Positions 50,330 through 59,467 are shown, counted from the first letter of the stretch. The stretch is DNA of 64,000 nt from Rhizobiaceae bacterium (GCA_028281105.1 JANQKQ010000026.1:62001-126000), one strand, 5' to 3'. Made by a program: numbers and translations. The notes: a model not told the origin generated them from the sequence alone.

Positions 50330-50617
50330 AAGCCGTTCCTCCCAGCTCCGCCGACGTCGGTACACGCGCAATCGGCGATGTTTTACCCGACTCTAGTAGC
50401 ATCACCGTCAGCCCTCAAGCCACGCAGCCCGCAGCGGACGCCCGGGCGGCGCGGACACATGCCATAGCGCGGATGTGTGCGAAGTTGATTGCCGGCAACC
50501 AGGCCGGTTATTACCTTCTCCATGACAAACCCTGGGGCAGCCGCCGGCCGCTACGGCCGGTCGGCCCGCATTGTCCGCACGCGAGGCAATCCCCAAAGGC
50601 AAGCTGGAGTCCGGTCT

Positions 50618-52018
50618 TTGACCTTCATCGAATATCTTATCCGAAACTTCCTGACACCGGCCGACCGTTCCAAGCTGCCGGCAAGGGTTCGCGCCGCCGT
50701 CATCGAGCGCGAGCGCACGAACGAGATCCTGGCCCGCGTCATCCAGCTGTCGATCGTGCTGATCTTCGCCTTCATCTACACCGTCAGCCCGAAGACCAGC
50801 CCGCCGGAGGCCTTTGTACCGGTTCCCTACGTGTTGTGGACCTACCTGATATTGTCCGTCATCGGGCTCGTCTGGTCGATCCGCCGCAACCTGCCCGACT
50901 GGGCGGTCTACGGCTCCATCCTGTTCGACTTCGCGCTGCTGTACGGCCTGATGATCTCCTTCCACATCCAGTACATGCAGCCGGCGTCGTTCACGTTGAA
51001 GGCGCCCACCCTGCTTTACGTATTCATCTTCATCGCGTTGCGGGCTTTGCGGCTGGAATCGCGGTTCGTCATCGCCTCAGGCCTGGTCGCCGCGCTCGGT
51101 TGGTTCGCCATGATCTTCTACGTCACGTCGATCGATCCCGGCGACAACATGCTCACCCGGTCCTATGTGGAATATCTCACCTCCAACTCCGTCCTGATCG
51201 GCGCCGAGGTGGACAAGATCCTGACCATCCTGTTCGTCACCGCGATCCTGGCGCTCGCCGTCAACGGATCGGAGAACCTGCTGGTGACCGCCGCGACCGA
51301 ACAGTCGGCGGCCAGGGCGTTGTCGCGCTTTTTCGACACCTCGGTGGCTTCCAACATCCGCGCCCGCGATGAAGAGCTAGTCGCCGGCGATGGCGAGAAG
51401 GTCGATGCGGTTATCCTGAACGTCGACATCCGCGGGTTCAGCGCCATGGCCGCGCACATGGAAGCCGGTCAGGTAATGAAAATCCTATCCGCCTATCAAA
51501 GCCGCATCGTGCCGATCGTGCAGGGCTCGGGCGGCGTGATCGACAAATTCATGGGCGACGGTATCATGGCCACTTTCGGCGTGGCCGGCGAACGCGGCCG
51601 GCCGGCGGCAGACGCCGTTCGCGCGGTCGAGCAGATCATGGCCGACGCGCGAACCTGGGCCGATAGCGGCGACCCTTGGCTCGGCGAGGTGGCCAGTTGC
51701 AGCATCGGCATGGGCCTTGCCTCGGGAACCGTCGCATTCGGCGCGGTGGGGCAGAATGAAAGGCTGGAAATGACCGTGATCGGCGCGGCGGTCAACCTGT
51801 CCGCCAAGCTGGAAAAGCACAACAGGGCGATCGGTTCGGTGAGCATCGCCGCCCAGGCCACCTACGACCAAGCGCTGGAGCAGGGCTATGACGGCCCGCT
51901 GAGCGGCGAGCGGTGCAAGGCCAAGATCGACGGTCTGGGCGAACAGGACATCGTCGTGCTGTCCCTGCCGCCCGCAATCCAGCCGACGCCGGCGACCCGG
52001 AATGCCGAACCGGCCTGA
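50618..52018 (+). CDS. Membrane-bound class III adenylate/guanylate cyclase
   Basis: A 466-aa protein with six membrane helices (about residues 35-225) and a C-terminal class III cyclase domain. Catalytic landmarks: metal aspartates in NVDIRGFSAM and DKFMGDGIMATFG (that K is the purine-specifying lysine), and VIGAAVNLSAKLEKH with the transition-state Asn; the expected Arg of the AxR(L)E motif is Lys here. The threonine in EMTVIG fits ATP as substrate. The start is a guess: TTG 50618 has GGAG with 8-bp spacing and gives MTFIEYLIRNFL; ATG 50522 upstream lacks a ribosome site. Confidence 0.87.
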   Translation: MTFIEYLIRNFLTPADRSKLPARVRAAVIERERTNEILARVIQLSIVLIFAFIYTVSPKTSPPEAFVPVPYVLWTYLILSVIGLVWSIRRNLPDWAVYGSILFDFALLYGLMISFHIQYMQPASFTLKAPTLLYVFIFIALRALRLESRFVIASGLVAALGWFAMIFYVTSIDPGDNMLTRSYVEYLTSNSVLIGAEVDKILTILFVTAILALAVNGSENLLVTAATEQSAARALSRFFDTSVASNIRARDEELVAGDGEKVDAVILNVDIRGFSAMAAHMEAGQVMKILSAYQSRIVPIVQGSGGVIDKFMGDGIMATFGVAGERGRPAADAVRAVEQIMADARTWADSGDPWLGEVASCSIGMGLASGTVAFGAVGQNERLEMTVIGAAVNLSAKLEKHNRAIGSVSIAAQATYDQALEQGYDGPLSGERCKAKIDGLGEQDIVVLSLPPAIQPTPATRNAEPA

Positions 52019-52027
52019 ACCTCGGCT

Positions 52028-52480
52028 CTATGTTCCCGTTGAGCCGAACCCGCCCGACCCGCGCGCGGTCGGGGTTGCCGACATGCGCTCCTCGATGACC
52101 GCCCGGGTCACCGGCGCGACCACCAACTGGGCGATCCGCATACCGCGCTCGATGGTGAACGGTTCGCTGCCATGGTTGATGAGCAGCACCTGGACCTCGC
52201 CGCGATAGTCCGCATCGATGGTGCCCGGCGTGTTGAGACAGGTGATCGCGTGCCTGGCCGCCAGGCCCGAGCGCGGGCGCACCTGGCCCTCGTAGCCGGT
52301 CGGCAGCTCGATGATCAGGCCGGTGGGCACCCGCGCGCGCTCGCCCGGCGCCAGAACGATTGCGGCATCTTCATCGCATGCCGCGCGCAGATCGCACCCG
52401 GCCGCTCCTGCGGTTTCATAGGCCGGCAGGTTCAACCCCTCGCCATGGGGCAGCCGCACGATGCCGACCGTCACCGCCAT
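52028..52480 (-). CDS. dut: dUTP diphosphatase
   Basis: A 150-aa trimeric dUTPase that keeps uracil out of DNA and makes dUMP. The five motifs are present: [35 protein letters not shown] and, at the end, [10 protein letters not shown], the flexible P-loop-like tail. It lies 27 bp after coaBC on the same strand; coaBC-dut is a common pair. The stop is 9 bp from that of the cyclase. Confidence 0.96.
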   Translation of the reverse strand: MAVTVGIVRLPHGEGLNLPAYETAGAAGCDLRAACDEDAAIVLAPGERARVPTGLIIELPTGYEGQVRPRSGLAARHAITCLNTPGTIDADYRGEVQVLLINHGSEPFTIERGMRIAQLVVAPVTRAVIEERMSATPTARGSGGFGSTGT

Positions 52481-52507
52481 CGCGCCTGCCCTCTATGGAC
52501 CATCCGG

Positions 52508-53932
52508 TCAGGCATGGGCCGTATTCTCGGCAAAGTAGTCAACGACACGCTCCGTCAGCCGTTCCGCGACCGCTTGTTTCGACAGCGTCGGCCAGGCCTC
52601 GATGCCGTCGCGACGGATAAGCCGGATCGTATTGGCGTCCCCTCCCATGACGCCGGTTTCCGGCGAGACGTCGTTGGCGACAATCCAGTCGGCGTTCTTG
52701 CGCTCCAGCTTGCCGCGGCCGTGCTTGTCGATCTTCTCGGTCTCCGCGGCGAACCCCACCACCAGGCAAGGCCGGCGCTCGTGATGGCCGACCGCCGCCA
52801 GGATGTCCGGATTTTCGACCAGGGCGAGTCGCGGCGTGCGCTCACTGGCGGTCTTCTTGATCTTCTCGTCCGCCGCACCGTCGGTTCGCCAGTCGGCCAC
52901 GGCGGCGACCATCACGGCGATATCCGCAGGCAGCGCGCCAAGCGCCGCTTCATGCATCTGCCGCGCGGTCTCCACATGAATGACCTCGACGCCCGCCGGA
53001 TCGGCGATGTTGACCGGGCCGGAAATCAGCTTCACTTGTGCGCCGGCGCGCGCCAATGCGGCGGCGATGGCATGGCCCTGCTTGCCCGACGAGCGATTGG
53101 CGATGTAGCGCACCGGATCGATCGGCTCGTGGGTGGGACCCGATGTAACGATCGCGATGCGACCGGCGAGCGGCTTGGGACCGGTATCGAGCAAAACGCC
53201 GATGCGCTCGACGATGGCCATCGGCTCGGCCATGCGCCCGGTTCCCGCCTCGTCGCTTTCCGCCATTTCGCCGGCTTCCGGGCCGATGAAATGAACCCCG
53301 TCCGACTCCAATGTCGCGTAGTTGCGAACCGTCGCCGGATGTTGCCACATCTTCGGGTTCATCGCCGGCGCCACCAGGATCGGCTTGTCACTGGCAAGCA
53401 CCACGGTGGAGGCGAGATCGTCGGCGTGACCGCCTGCCATCTTGGCCAAAAAATCGGCGGTGGCCGGCGCAACCACGATAAGATCGGCCTCGCGCGAAAG
53501 CCGGATATGACCCACATCGTGCTCGTCTTCGCGGTCGAACAAATCGGTGAATACCCTGTCGGCCGCCAGCGCCCCCAAAGATAAAGGCGTGACGAACTCG
53601 CCGCCGGCGCGCGTCAGCACCGGGCGAACCGATACCCCGCGTTCGCGCAGCCGACGGATCAAATCGAGGCATTTGTAGGCGGCTATCCCACCGCCGATAA
53701 TCAGCAGTATCCGCTTGCCGCGCGCCGGATAGGCGTGATCGGGGTCCGCACCACCCACCGGTTTGGGCAGGTTCGAACCGCCAGCCGCCATTGGCCGCTG
53801 ATCCGGTTCGCCAACGCCGTCCGCGAGCAACAGGCGGGCTTCCTCTTCCATCGACCGATCGTGCCGCGCGGCGCGCAGGCGCAGCGCCTGTTTGACGGTT
53901 TCGTCCAGATTTCGAACGGTGATGCTGGCCAC
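52508..53932 (-). CDS. coaBC: CoaBC with N-terminal FitA-like ribbon-helix-helix domain
   Basis: Bifunctional enzyme joining cysteine to 4'-phosphopantothenate and decarboxylating the product, in coenzyme A synthesis. CoaC part (about residues 70-240): LLIIGGGIAAYKCLDLIR, HIRLSREAD with the catalytic His, PAMNPKMW. CoaB part: TSGPTHEPIDPVRYIANRSSGKQG, AAVADWR, EKIKK. Two oddities. First, residues 1-40 (ASITVRNLDETVKQALRLRA, then SMEEEARLLL) are a FitA/StbC-type RHH antitoxin domain, linked by about 30 flexible residues. Second, where E. coli Dfp has the active-site Cys in ACGDIGPGRM there is serine (SDEAGTGRM). GTG 53932 gives the exact family start; TTG 53959 is the alternative. Confidence 0.93.
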   Translation of the reverse strand: MASITVRNLDETVKQALRLRAARHDRSMEEEARLLLADGVGEPDQRPMAAGGSNLPKPVGGADPDHAYPARGKRILLIIGGGIAAYKCLDLIRRLRERGVSVRPVLTRAGGEFVTPLSLGALAADRVFTDLFDREDEHDVGHIRLSREADLIVVAPATADFLAKMAGGHADDLASTVVLASDKPILVAPAMNPKMWQHPATVRNYATLESDGVHFIGPEAGEMAESDEAGTGRMAEPMAIVERIGVLLDTGPKPLAGRIAIVTSGPTHEPIDPVRYIANRSSGKQGHAIAAALARAGAQVKLISGPVNIADPAGVEVIHVETARQMHEAALGALPADIAVMVAAVADWRTDGAADEKIKKTASERTPRLALVENPDILAAVGHHERRPCLVVGFAAETEKIDKHGRGKLERKNADWIVANDVSPETGVMGGDANTIRLIRRDGIEAWPTLSKQAVAERLTERVVDYFAENTAHA

Positions 53933-53945
53933 GGATCTTCTGAAG

Positions 53946-53993
53946 TGATTGCGTTGCAATCATATTATAGGGCTAATCGGCGAAATATTGCAA
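53946..53993 (-). promoter_or_regulatory. coaBC promoter with palindromic operator candidate
   Basis: On the minus strand a -35 TTGCAA (53988-53993) and a perfect -10 TATAAT (53964-53969) have an 18-bp spacer. Directly after the -10 is TGATTGCGTTGCAATCA (plus strand 53946-53962), 7-bp arms around 3 bases, covering the predicted start of transcription about 14-30 bp before the GTG. The -35 overlaps a further TTGCAAT half-site. The promoter lies inside the 3' end of ubiB. A DNA-binding domain is encoded in the gene it drives, so autoregulation is plausible. Confidence 0.6.
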
Positions 53994-55550
53994 ATAAAGC
54001 GCCATTGCCGCAGTCAACGCAATCACCCAGAGCGCGATCCGGCCCCATCTCGTATGCCTTGCCTCCGCCCGCCCGATCCGCTCGGCGGTCTCGGTATCGA
54101 ATCGCAGCCCTTCCCGGCTCATCCGGTCCAGTTCGCCGGAAAGCGACTGGGCGCGGTCGGCCATTTCCGGCAGCGACGAGGCCAGCCTGCCCACCGCGCG
54201 CAGTCCCAGGCCCGCCTCTTCCAGTGCACCGGCCGGACCCAGGTTGCGCCGCATCCATTCGCCGACCACCGGCTCGGACACTTTCCACATGTTGAAATCG
54301 GGATCGAGCGAGCGCGCCACCCCTTCCACCACCACCATGGTCTTCTGCAGCAACAGCAGTTCGGGCCGGGTCTGCATGTCGAACAGTTCGGTGACCTCGA
54401 ACAGCAGCGTAAGCAGCCGCGCCATCGAGATCGACCCGGCCGACTGGCCATGGATCGGCTCGCCGATCGCCCGCAGCGCCTGGGCGAAACTGTCCACGTC
54501 GTGATGCAACGGTACATAGCCGGCATCGAAATGCACCTGCGCGGCGCGGCGATAGCCGCGCGAGATGAAACCGTACAGGATTTCCGCCAGGAACCGGCGT
54601 TCCTTGCGCCCAAGCCGTCCGGCAATGCCCAGATCGACGGCAACGATAGCGCCGTCCGCCTCGACGAACAGATTGCCGGGATGCATGTCGGCGTGGAAGA
54701 ACCCGTCGCGCAGGGTGTGGCGCAGAAAGGACTGCATCAGGGTTTCCGCAAGCTTCTTGGGATCGTGACCGGCGGCCTTGAGCGCATCCACATCGGTGAT
54801 CTTGACGCCGTCGATCCACTCCAGCGTCAGGCAGTCCCGGCCGGTCAGCTCCCAGTCGACCCGGGGCAGGCGGAAGCCGGGATCGTCGGCGACATTGTCG
54901 GCCATCTCCGACAGCGCGGCCGCTTCCAGCCGCATGTCCATCTCGATGCGCGCCGACTGGGCCAGCGTTTCGGCGACGGCCATCGGCCGTAGCCGGCGCG
55001 AGGCGGCGATGAACCGCTCCTGCAGGCGCGCGGCGACAAAAAACGTGTCCAGATCGCGAACGAACCGCGTGCGAATGCCGGGCCTCAGCACCTTGACCGC
55101 GATGTGTTCGCCGGTCTCGCGTTTGACCGCTTTGTGCACCTGGGCGATCGAGGCCGCGGCGATCGGCTCGGAAAATTCGTCAAAGACCGTGTCGGCGTCC
55201 CTGCCCAGCGAAGCCGCGATGACCTCCTTGGACTGGGCGGTCGCAAACGGCCGCATCCGGTCCTGCAGCAGCGCCAGCTCGCCGGCGATCTGGCTTCCGA
55301 CCACGTCGGGCCGGGTCGCCAGGAACTGCCCCAGCTTCACCCAGCTCGGCCCCATCCGGTTGAGCGCCAGGCTGAGCCGCTCCGAAGGCTCGGCATCCGC
55401 CGCCCGCCGGCGCGCGATCATCCGTGCGACGAAATGCCCGGCCCGGGCCGTCGGCGGCAGGGCGTCGGCAGGCAGCGCGGAAAAAACACCCTCGCGGGCC
55501 AGCACATAGCCGGCGCGGGCCAGCGTAAACAGGGAGGAAACGGTGCCCAT
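53973..55550 (-). CDS. ubiB: Ubiquinone biosynthesis ATPase-like protein UbiB
   Basis: A 525-aa membrane-associated atypical kinase/ATPase required for ubiquinone synthesis. Features: LGPSWVKLGQFLATRPD (KxGQ motif), AAASIAQVHKA with the A-rich loop, VKVLRPGI, LTLEWIDGVKITD, GFFHADMHPGNLF with the catalytic loop and VDLGIAGRL with the metal Asp, plus a C-terminal membrane helix (IALWVIALTAAMALYL). It lies 12 bp after ubiE, so the two ubiquinone genes are cotranscribed. Confidence 0.95.
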   Translation of the reverse strand: MGTVSSLFTLARAGYVLAREGVFSALPADALPPTARAGHFVARMIARRRAADAEPSERLSLALNRMGPSWVKLGQFLATRPDVVGSQIAGELALLQDRMRPFATAQSKEVIAASLGRDADTVFDEFSEPIAAASIAQVHKAVKRETGEHIAVKVLRPGIRTRFVRDLDTFFVAARLQERFIAASRRLRPMAVAETLAQSARIEMDMRLEAAALSEMADNVADDPGFRLPRVDWELTGRDCLTLEWIDGVKITDVDALKAAGHDPKKLAETLMQSFLRHTLRDGFFHADMHPGNLFVEADGAIVAVDLGIAGRLGRKERRFLAEILYGFISRGYRRAAQVHFDAGYVPLHHDVDSFAQALRAIGEPIHGQSAGSISMARLLTLLFEVTELFDMQTRPELLLLQKTMVVVEGVARSLDPDFNMWKVSEPVVGEWMRRNLGPAGALEEAGLGLRAVGRLASSLPEMADRAQSLSGELDRMSREGLRFDTETAERIGRAEARHTRWGRIALWVIALTAAMALYLQYFAD

Positions 55551-55562
55551 GGCTACTACAGC

Positions 55563-56345
55563 CTAGACCTTCCAGGCCGAGTGCAGCGCGACGATGCCGC
55601 CGGAATAGTTGCAAAAGCTCACCCGCTCGAAACCGGCGTTGGCGATGAGCTTGGCGAAAGCCGGCTGATCGGGAAACCTGCGGATTGATTCCACCAGGTA
55701 CCGATAGGGTTCACGCTCGCCGGCGACCAGATGGCCGAGCTCGGGGATCACCTTCATCGACCATTGGTCATAAAGACCCTCCAGGATCGGCAAGTCGACC
55801 TGGGAGAATTCCAGGCAAAGAAACCGCCCACCGGGCTTGAGCACCCGATATGCCTCGCCGAGCGCGACGTCCATGCGTGGCACGTTGCGGATGCCGAACG
55901 CGATCGTGTAGGCGTCGAAATGGCCGTCCGGCCACGGCAGCGTCTCGGCGTTGGCTTCAACGAATTCCAGCCGCTCGCCATGGGCTTGCCGCTCGGCGCG
56001 GCGCCGGCCTTCTTCCAGCATCGAACCGTTGATATCGGCCACCACGACGCCCACCGCGCCCTCGGACCTTTGCGCGATGCGAAACGCGATATCGCCGGTG
56101 CCGCCGGCCATGTCGAGCACGCGCCACTCGCCGGCCGGCCTGCGGGGCGGAGCCAGGGCCGCCACCATCGCATCCTTCCACAACCGGTGCATCCCCGCCG
56201 ACATCAGATCGTTCATGACGTCGTAGCGCCCGGCCACCTTGTGAAAGACGTCGTCGACCAGCGGCTGCTTGTCGGCTTCGTCCACCGCGCGATAGCCATA
56301 GGCGCGGGCCATCTCCTCTGCGCTGCTGGTTCTGGGCTGAGACAT
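55563..56345 (-). CDS. ubiE: Ubiquinone/menaquinone methyltransferase UbiE
   Basis: A 260-aa SAM-dependent C-methyltransferase in ubiquinone synthesis. It has [41 protein letters not shown], the SAM motif [13 protein letters not shown], and [10 protein letters not shown] and [11 protein letters not shown], all UbiE signatures. I take ATG 56345 (MSQPRT); an ATG five codons earlier is possible. Divergent from mutM with about 150 bp between. Confidence 0.95.
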   Translation of the reverse strand: MSQPRTSSAEEMARAYGYRAVDEADKQPLVDDVFHKVAGRYDVMNDLMSAGMHRLWKDAMVAALAPPRRPAGEWRVLDMAGGTGDIAFRIAQRSEGAVGVVVADINGSMLEEGRRRAERQAHGERLEFVEANAETLPWPDGHFDAYTIAFGIRNVPRMDVALGEAYRVLKPGGRFLCLEFSQVDLPILEGLYDQWSMKVIPELGHLVAGEREPYRYLVESIRRFPDQPAFAKLIANAGFERVSFCNYSGGIVALHSAWKV

Positions 56346-56492
56346 GAAACGGGTACCCAACTGCCGGCCAGCGGCCGGCTCTTGCGATATGGGTATTGAA
56401 AATGTTGTATCGGCGCAAGCAGCACCACCGGCGCGCCTCAGTTTGCCCGCCTCGTGCGGCTACACCCAAACCCAGGCCCGCAAATCCCGCCG

Positions 56493-57389
56493 ATGCCAGA
56501 GCTACCCGAAGTGGAAACCGTCCGTCGCGGCCTCGTGCCGGTGATGGAAGATGCGCGCATCGCCAAGCTGGAGCGCAACCGACCCGACCTGCGCTTCCCC
56601 TTTCCTCCTCGTTTCAAGGCCCGCCTGGAAGGCAGCACGATCACGGCGCTGGCGCGGCGCGCCAAATATCTGCTGGCCCATCTCGACAGTGGCGAAGTCC
56701 TGATCATGCATCTGGGCATGTCCGGCTCGTTTCACGTGCGCGCCGGCGCACAAACGGGCGAGCGCGTGGCCGACGGCGCCTATTACGAGCGCGACCGCGA
56801 CCCGCGCCATGACCATGTGGTGTTCCATCTCGACGGGCCGGCGGGACGGGCTACGGTCACCTACAACGACCCGCGCCGGTTCGGCTTCATGGATCTGGCC
56901 GCCGTGGGCGATTTGCCGCAGAACCGGTTCCTGCGCGATCTGGGCGTCGAACCCACCGGCAACGAGCTGGACGGCGTGCTGCTGGCGGGCCTGCTCACCG
57001 GCCGGCACACCAGCTTGAAGGCGGCGCTGCTGGACCAGAAGACCATCGCCGGGCTCGGCAACATCTACGCCTGCGAGGCGCTGTGGCGCGCCGGCCTGTC
57101 GCCGCGCCGGCTCGCCAGGTCCGTGGCAGGAAAAGACGGAGCCGGCACCGAACGATCGAGCCGGCTGGCTGAAGCGATCCGCTCCGTGATCGCCGACGCG
57201 ATTGAGGCCGGCGGCTCGTCGCTGCGCGACCATCGTCACACCGACGGCAGTCTTGGCTATTTTCAGCATGAGTTCGCCGCCTACGACCGCGACGGCGAGC
57301 CCTGCAGGAAACCCGGCTGCAGCGGACATATCGAGCGCATCGTGCAATCGGGTCGCTCGACTTTCTTCTGCCCGGTTTGCCAGCGTTGA
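56493..57389 (+). CDS. mutM: Formamidopyrimidine-DNA glycosylase
   Basis: A 298-aa base-excision enzyme removing 8-oxoguanine. The start must be ATG 56493, since [14 protein letters not shown] exposes the catalytic Pro2 and Glu3 after Met removal. Other marks: [42 protein letters not shown] with the helix-two-turn-helix, and a C-terminal zinc finger (C-x4-C and C-x2-C) ending in FFCPVCQR. It is followed by rpsT after 94 bp; the rpsT promoter overlaps its stop codon. Confidence 0.97.
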   Translation: MPELPEVETVRRGLVPVMEDARIAKLERNRPDLRFPFPPRFKARLEGSTITALARRAKYLLAHLDSGEVLIMHLGMSGSFHVRAGAQTGERVADGAYYERDRDPRHDHVVFHLDGPAGRATVTYNDPRRFGFMDLAAVGDLPQNRFLRDLGVEPTGNELDGVLLAGLLTGRHTSLKAALLDQKTIAGLGNIYACEALWRAGLSPRRLARSVAGKDGAGTERSSRLAEAIRSVIADAIEAGGSSLRDHRHTDGSLGYFQHEFAAYDRDGEPCRKPGCSGHIERIVQSGRSTFFCPVCQR

Positions 57390-57414
57390 CGCTACTGTAG
57401 ACAGGCGTTATAAG
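57386..57414 (+). promoter_or_regulatory. rpsT promoter
   Basis: TTGACG at 57386-57391 and TATAAG at 57409-57414 with a 17-bp spacer are a near-consensus housekeeping promoter. The -35 overlaps the mutM stop codon. About 65 nt of leader would precede the rpsT start. Confidence 0.75.
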
Positions 57415-57483
57415 CCGCCGGTCCCGCCCGCGCGCAAGACGAAATGCGCCCGGCATCATCGAATAATCTGCAAAGAACGATCC

Positions 57484-57750
57484 ATGGCCAACACAAGCTC
57501 GGCAAAGAAAGCCGTCCGCAAGATCGCGCGGCGCACCGACGTCAACAAGGCTCGGCGCTCACGCGTGCGCACCTTCATCCGCAAGGTGGAGGCCGCCGTT
57601 GCCGACGGCGACAAGGATGCCGCCAACGCGGCGCTGAAACAGGCCCAGCCGGAAATCATGCGCGCGGTCTCCAAAGGCATCCTGAAAAAGAACACCGCCT
57701 CGCGCAAAGTCTCCCGCCTCGCCGCCGCGGTCAAAGCGGTCAGCGTTTGA
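57484..57750 (+). CDS. rpsT: 30S ribosomal protein S20
   Basis: The 88-aa basic protein [22 protein letters not shown]... with [11 protein letters not shown] and [22 protein letters not shown] is S20, which binds 16S rRNA. The ATG at 57484 fits the family exactly. In many Alphaproteobacteria dnaA follows rpsT; here it does not. Confidence 0.96.
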   Translation: MANTSSAKKAVRKIARRTDVNKARRSRVRTFIRKVEAAVADGDKDAANAALKQAQPEIMRAVSKGILKKNTASRKVSRLAAAVKAVSV

Positions 57751-57755
57751 GTTTC

Positions 57756-57829
57756 TAGCGCACTATCGCCTATCGGCTATCTGAGCGCGGTTTAGCACGC
57801 TATCGCTCACCGGCTATCTGAGCGCGGCC
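57756..57829 (+). repeat. Tandem 37-bp direct repeat after rpsT
   Basis: Copies 57756-57792 and 57793-57829 agree at 30 of 37 positions; the stretch CGGCTATCTGAGCGCGG is identical. The second copy includes CGCTCA-N9-TGAGCG. The repeat begins 5 bp after the rpsT stop. The rest of the 294-bp gap to phaZ holds a perfect hairpin GGCGAAAC-AAA-GTTTCGCC at 57887-57905 and no recognisable gene. Confidence 0.75.
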
Positions 57830-58044
57830 ATGCTTTCGGACCTTGCGGGTTCGAGTTTCCGTCACTCTACTTCACGCGTTAACGGCGGCGAAACAAAGTT
57901 TCGCCCAGCCGGTTGGCTGTCATCGGTTTGTCGCCTATATTGCGCCGCAGCAAATATCTGCGCACCGCAACAAGGGCGGAATCGGTTGAGGTGCGGGCGG
58001 GTTTATGCCCGTCCGGCACGTGACGGTCCGCTACTGGATTTTGG

Positions 58045-59322
58045 ATGTATTATCAATTCTATGAGCTTTCCCACGCGGCGATGACACCGCTGCGCGCCGC
58101 CGCCGACGCAACCCGGCTGTTTTATTCCAACCCGTTCAACCCCGCTTCCCACACCGTAGCCGGCCGCTCGATCTCCGCCTTGTGCGAGATGTTCGAGCGC
58201 ACCACGCGGCGATACGCCAAGCCTGAATTCGCCATCACCCGAACGCGGATCGACGGCAAGCCCGTTGCGGTCAAACAGAAAACCGTCTGGCACAAACCGT
58301 TCTGCAACCTGCTGCACTTCGAGCGCGACCTGCCCGCATCCGCCGACGCCGGGCCGACAATATTGATGGTTGCACCGCTGTCGGGCCACTACGCCACCCT
58401 GTTGCGCGGCACCGTCGAGACGATGCTGCCATACGCCGATGTCTACATCACCGACTGGATCGATGCGCGCATGGTTCCTTACTCGGACGGCACGTTCGAT
58501 CTCGACGACTATATCGACTACGTCATCGAGATGCTCGACCACCTGGGTCCACAGACCCATGTGATGGCGGTATGCCAGCCGTCGGTGCCCGTACTGGCGG
58601 CGGTGGCGCTGATGAGCACCGAAAACGATCCCAACCTGCCGGCGACGATGACGCTGATGGGCGGGCCGATCGATACCAGGCGCAACCCGACCGCCGTCAA
58701 CAAACTGGCCGAACAGCGGGGCACCAAATGGTTCGCCGACAACGTGATCATGTCGGTGCCGTTCCCCCATCCCGGTTTCCTGCGCGAGGTCTATCCGGGC
58801 TTCCTGCAGCTGTCCGGCTTCATGTCCATGAACCTCGACCGGCACATCTCCGCCCATGGCGAGTTTTTCAACCATCTGGTCGAGGGCGACGGCGATTCGG
58901 CGGAGAAGCACCGCGATTTCTACGACGAGTATCTGGCGGTGATGGACTTAGACGCCGCGTTCTATTTGCAGACGGTTGAGGCGGTGTTCGTCGAGCACGC
59001 CCTGCCCAAGGGCGAGATGACCCATCGCGGCACTCCGGTCGACTGCTCCGCCATCACCAACACGGCGCTGCTGACGATCGAAGGCGAGAACGACGATATC
59101 TCCGGCCTGGGACAGACGGAAGCCGCCCATGATCTGTGCACCGGCCTGCCCGAGGCCATGCGCCAGCACCACGTTCAGCCCAAGGTCGGCCATTACGGCG
59201 TGTTCAATGGCTCGCGCTTCCGCGCGGAAGTGGCGCCGAAGATCCTCGATTTCATGGCCCGGCACGGTCGCCCGGCAGCGAGAAAAAGGCGGAAATCAGC
59301 CGCCAGCCAACGGGCCGCCTGA
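58045..59322 (+). CDS. phaZ: Intracellular polyhydroxybutyrate depolymerase
   Basis: A 425-aa alpha/beta hydrolase that breaks down PHB granules. It begins MYYQFYELSHAAMTPLRAAADATR, typical of intracellular PhaZ. The nucleophile is cysteine, C177 in VMAVCQPSVP, as in this class; the catalytic histidine is in VGHYGVFNGSRF and an Asp lies in IEGENDDISG. LTIEGENDDISGLGQTEAAHDLC is a family block. A basic C-terminus rich in Arg/Lys may help granule or nucleoid binding. It implies that the host stores PHB. Confidence 0.92.
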   Translation: MYYQFYELSHAAMTPLRAAADATRLFYSNPFNPASHTVAGRSISALCEMFERTTRRYAKPEFAITRTRIDGKPVAVKQKTVWHKPFCNLLHFERDLPASADAGPTILMVAPLSGHYATLLRGTVETMLPYADVYITDWIDARMVPYSDGTFDLDDYIDYVIEMLDHLGPQTHVMAVCQPSVPVLAAVALMSTENDPNLPATMTLMGGPIDTRRNPTAVNKLAEQRGTKWFADNVIMSVPFPHPGFLREVYPGFLQLSGFMSMNLDRHISAHGEFFNHLVEGDGDSAEKHRDFYDEYLAVMDLDAAFYLQTVEAVFVEHALPKGEMTHRGTPVDCSAITNTALLTIEGENDDISGLGQTEAAHDLCTGLPEAMRQHHVQPKVGHYGVFNGSRFRAEVAPKILDFMARHGRPAARKRRKSAASQRAA

Positions 59323-59467
59323 TTCGGTATTTATACAAGTATTTGATTTAAAGAGCATATTTCCAGATCTGATGATTCCTGGGCGCCGCCCTTGAATCGA
59401 CGCGCCACCGCTCCCACCTCAAAGCCACGGCGGTTTCCGCCGCGACGCAAACGAGGGGTAGACCTGT

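Noticed and set aside
57830-58084. Small frame after rpsT starting MLSDLAGSS (84 codons)
   Set aside because: Overlaps the start of phaZ in another frame, has no ribosome site and no recognisable protein features.
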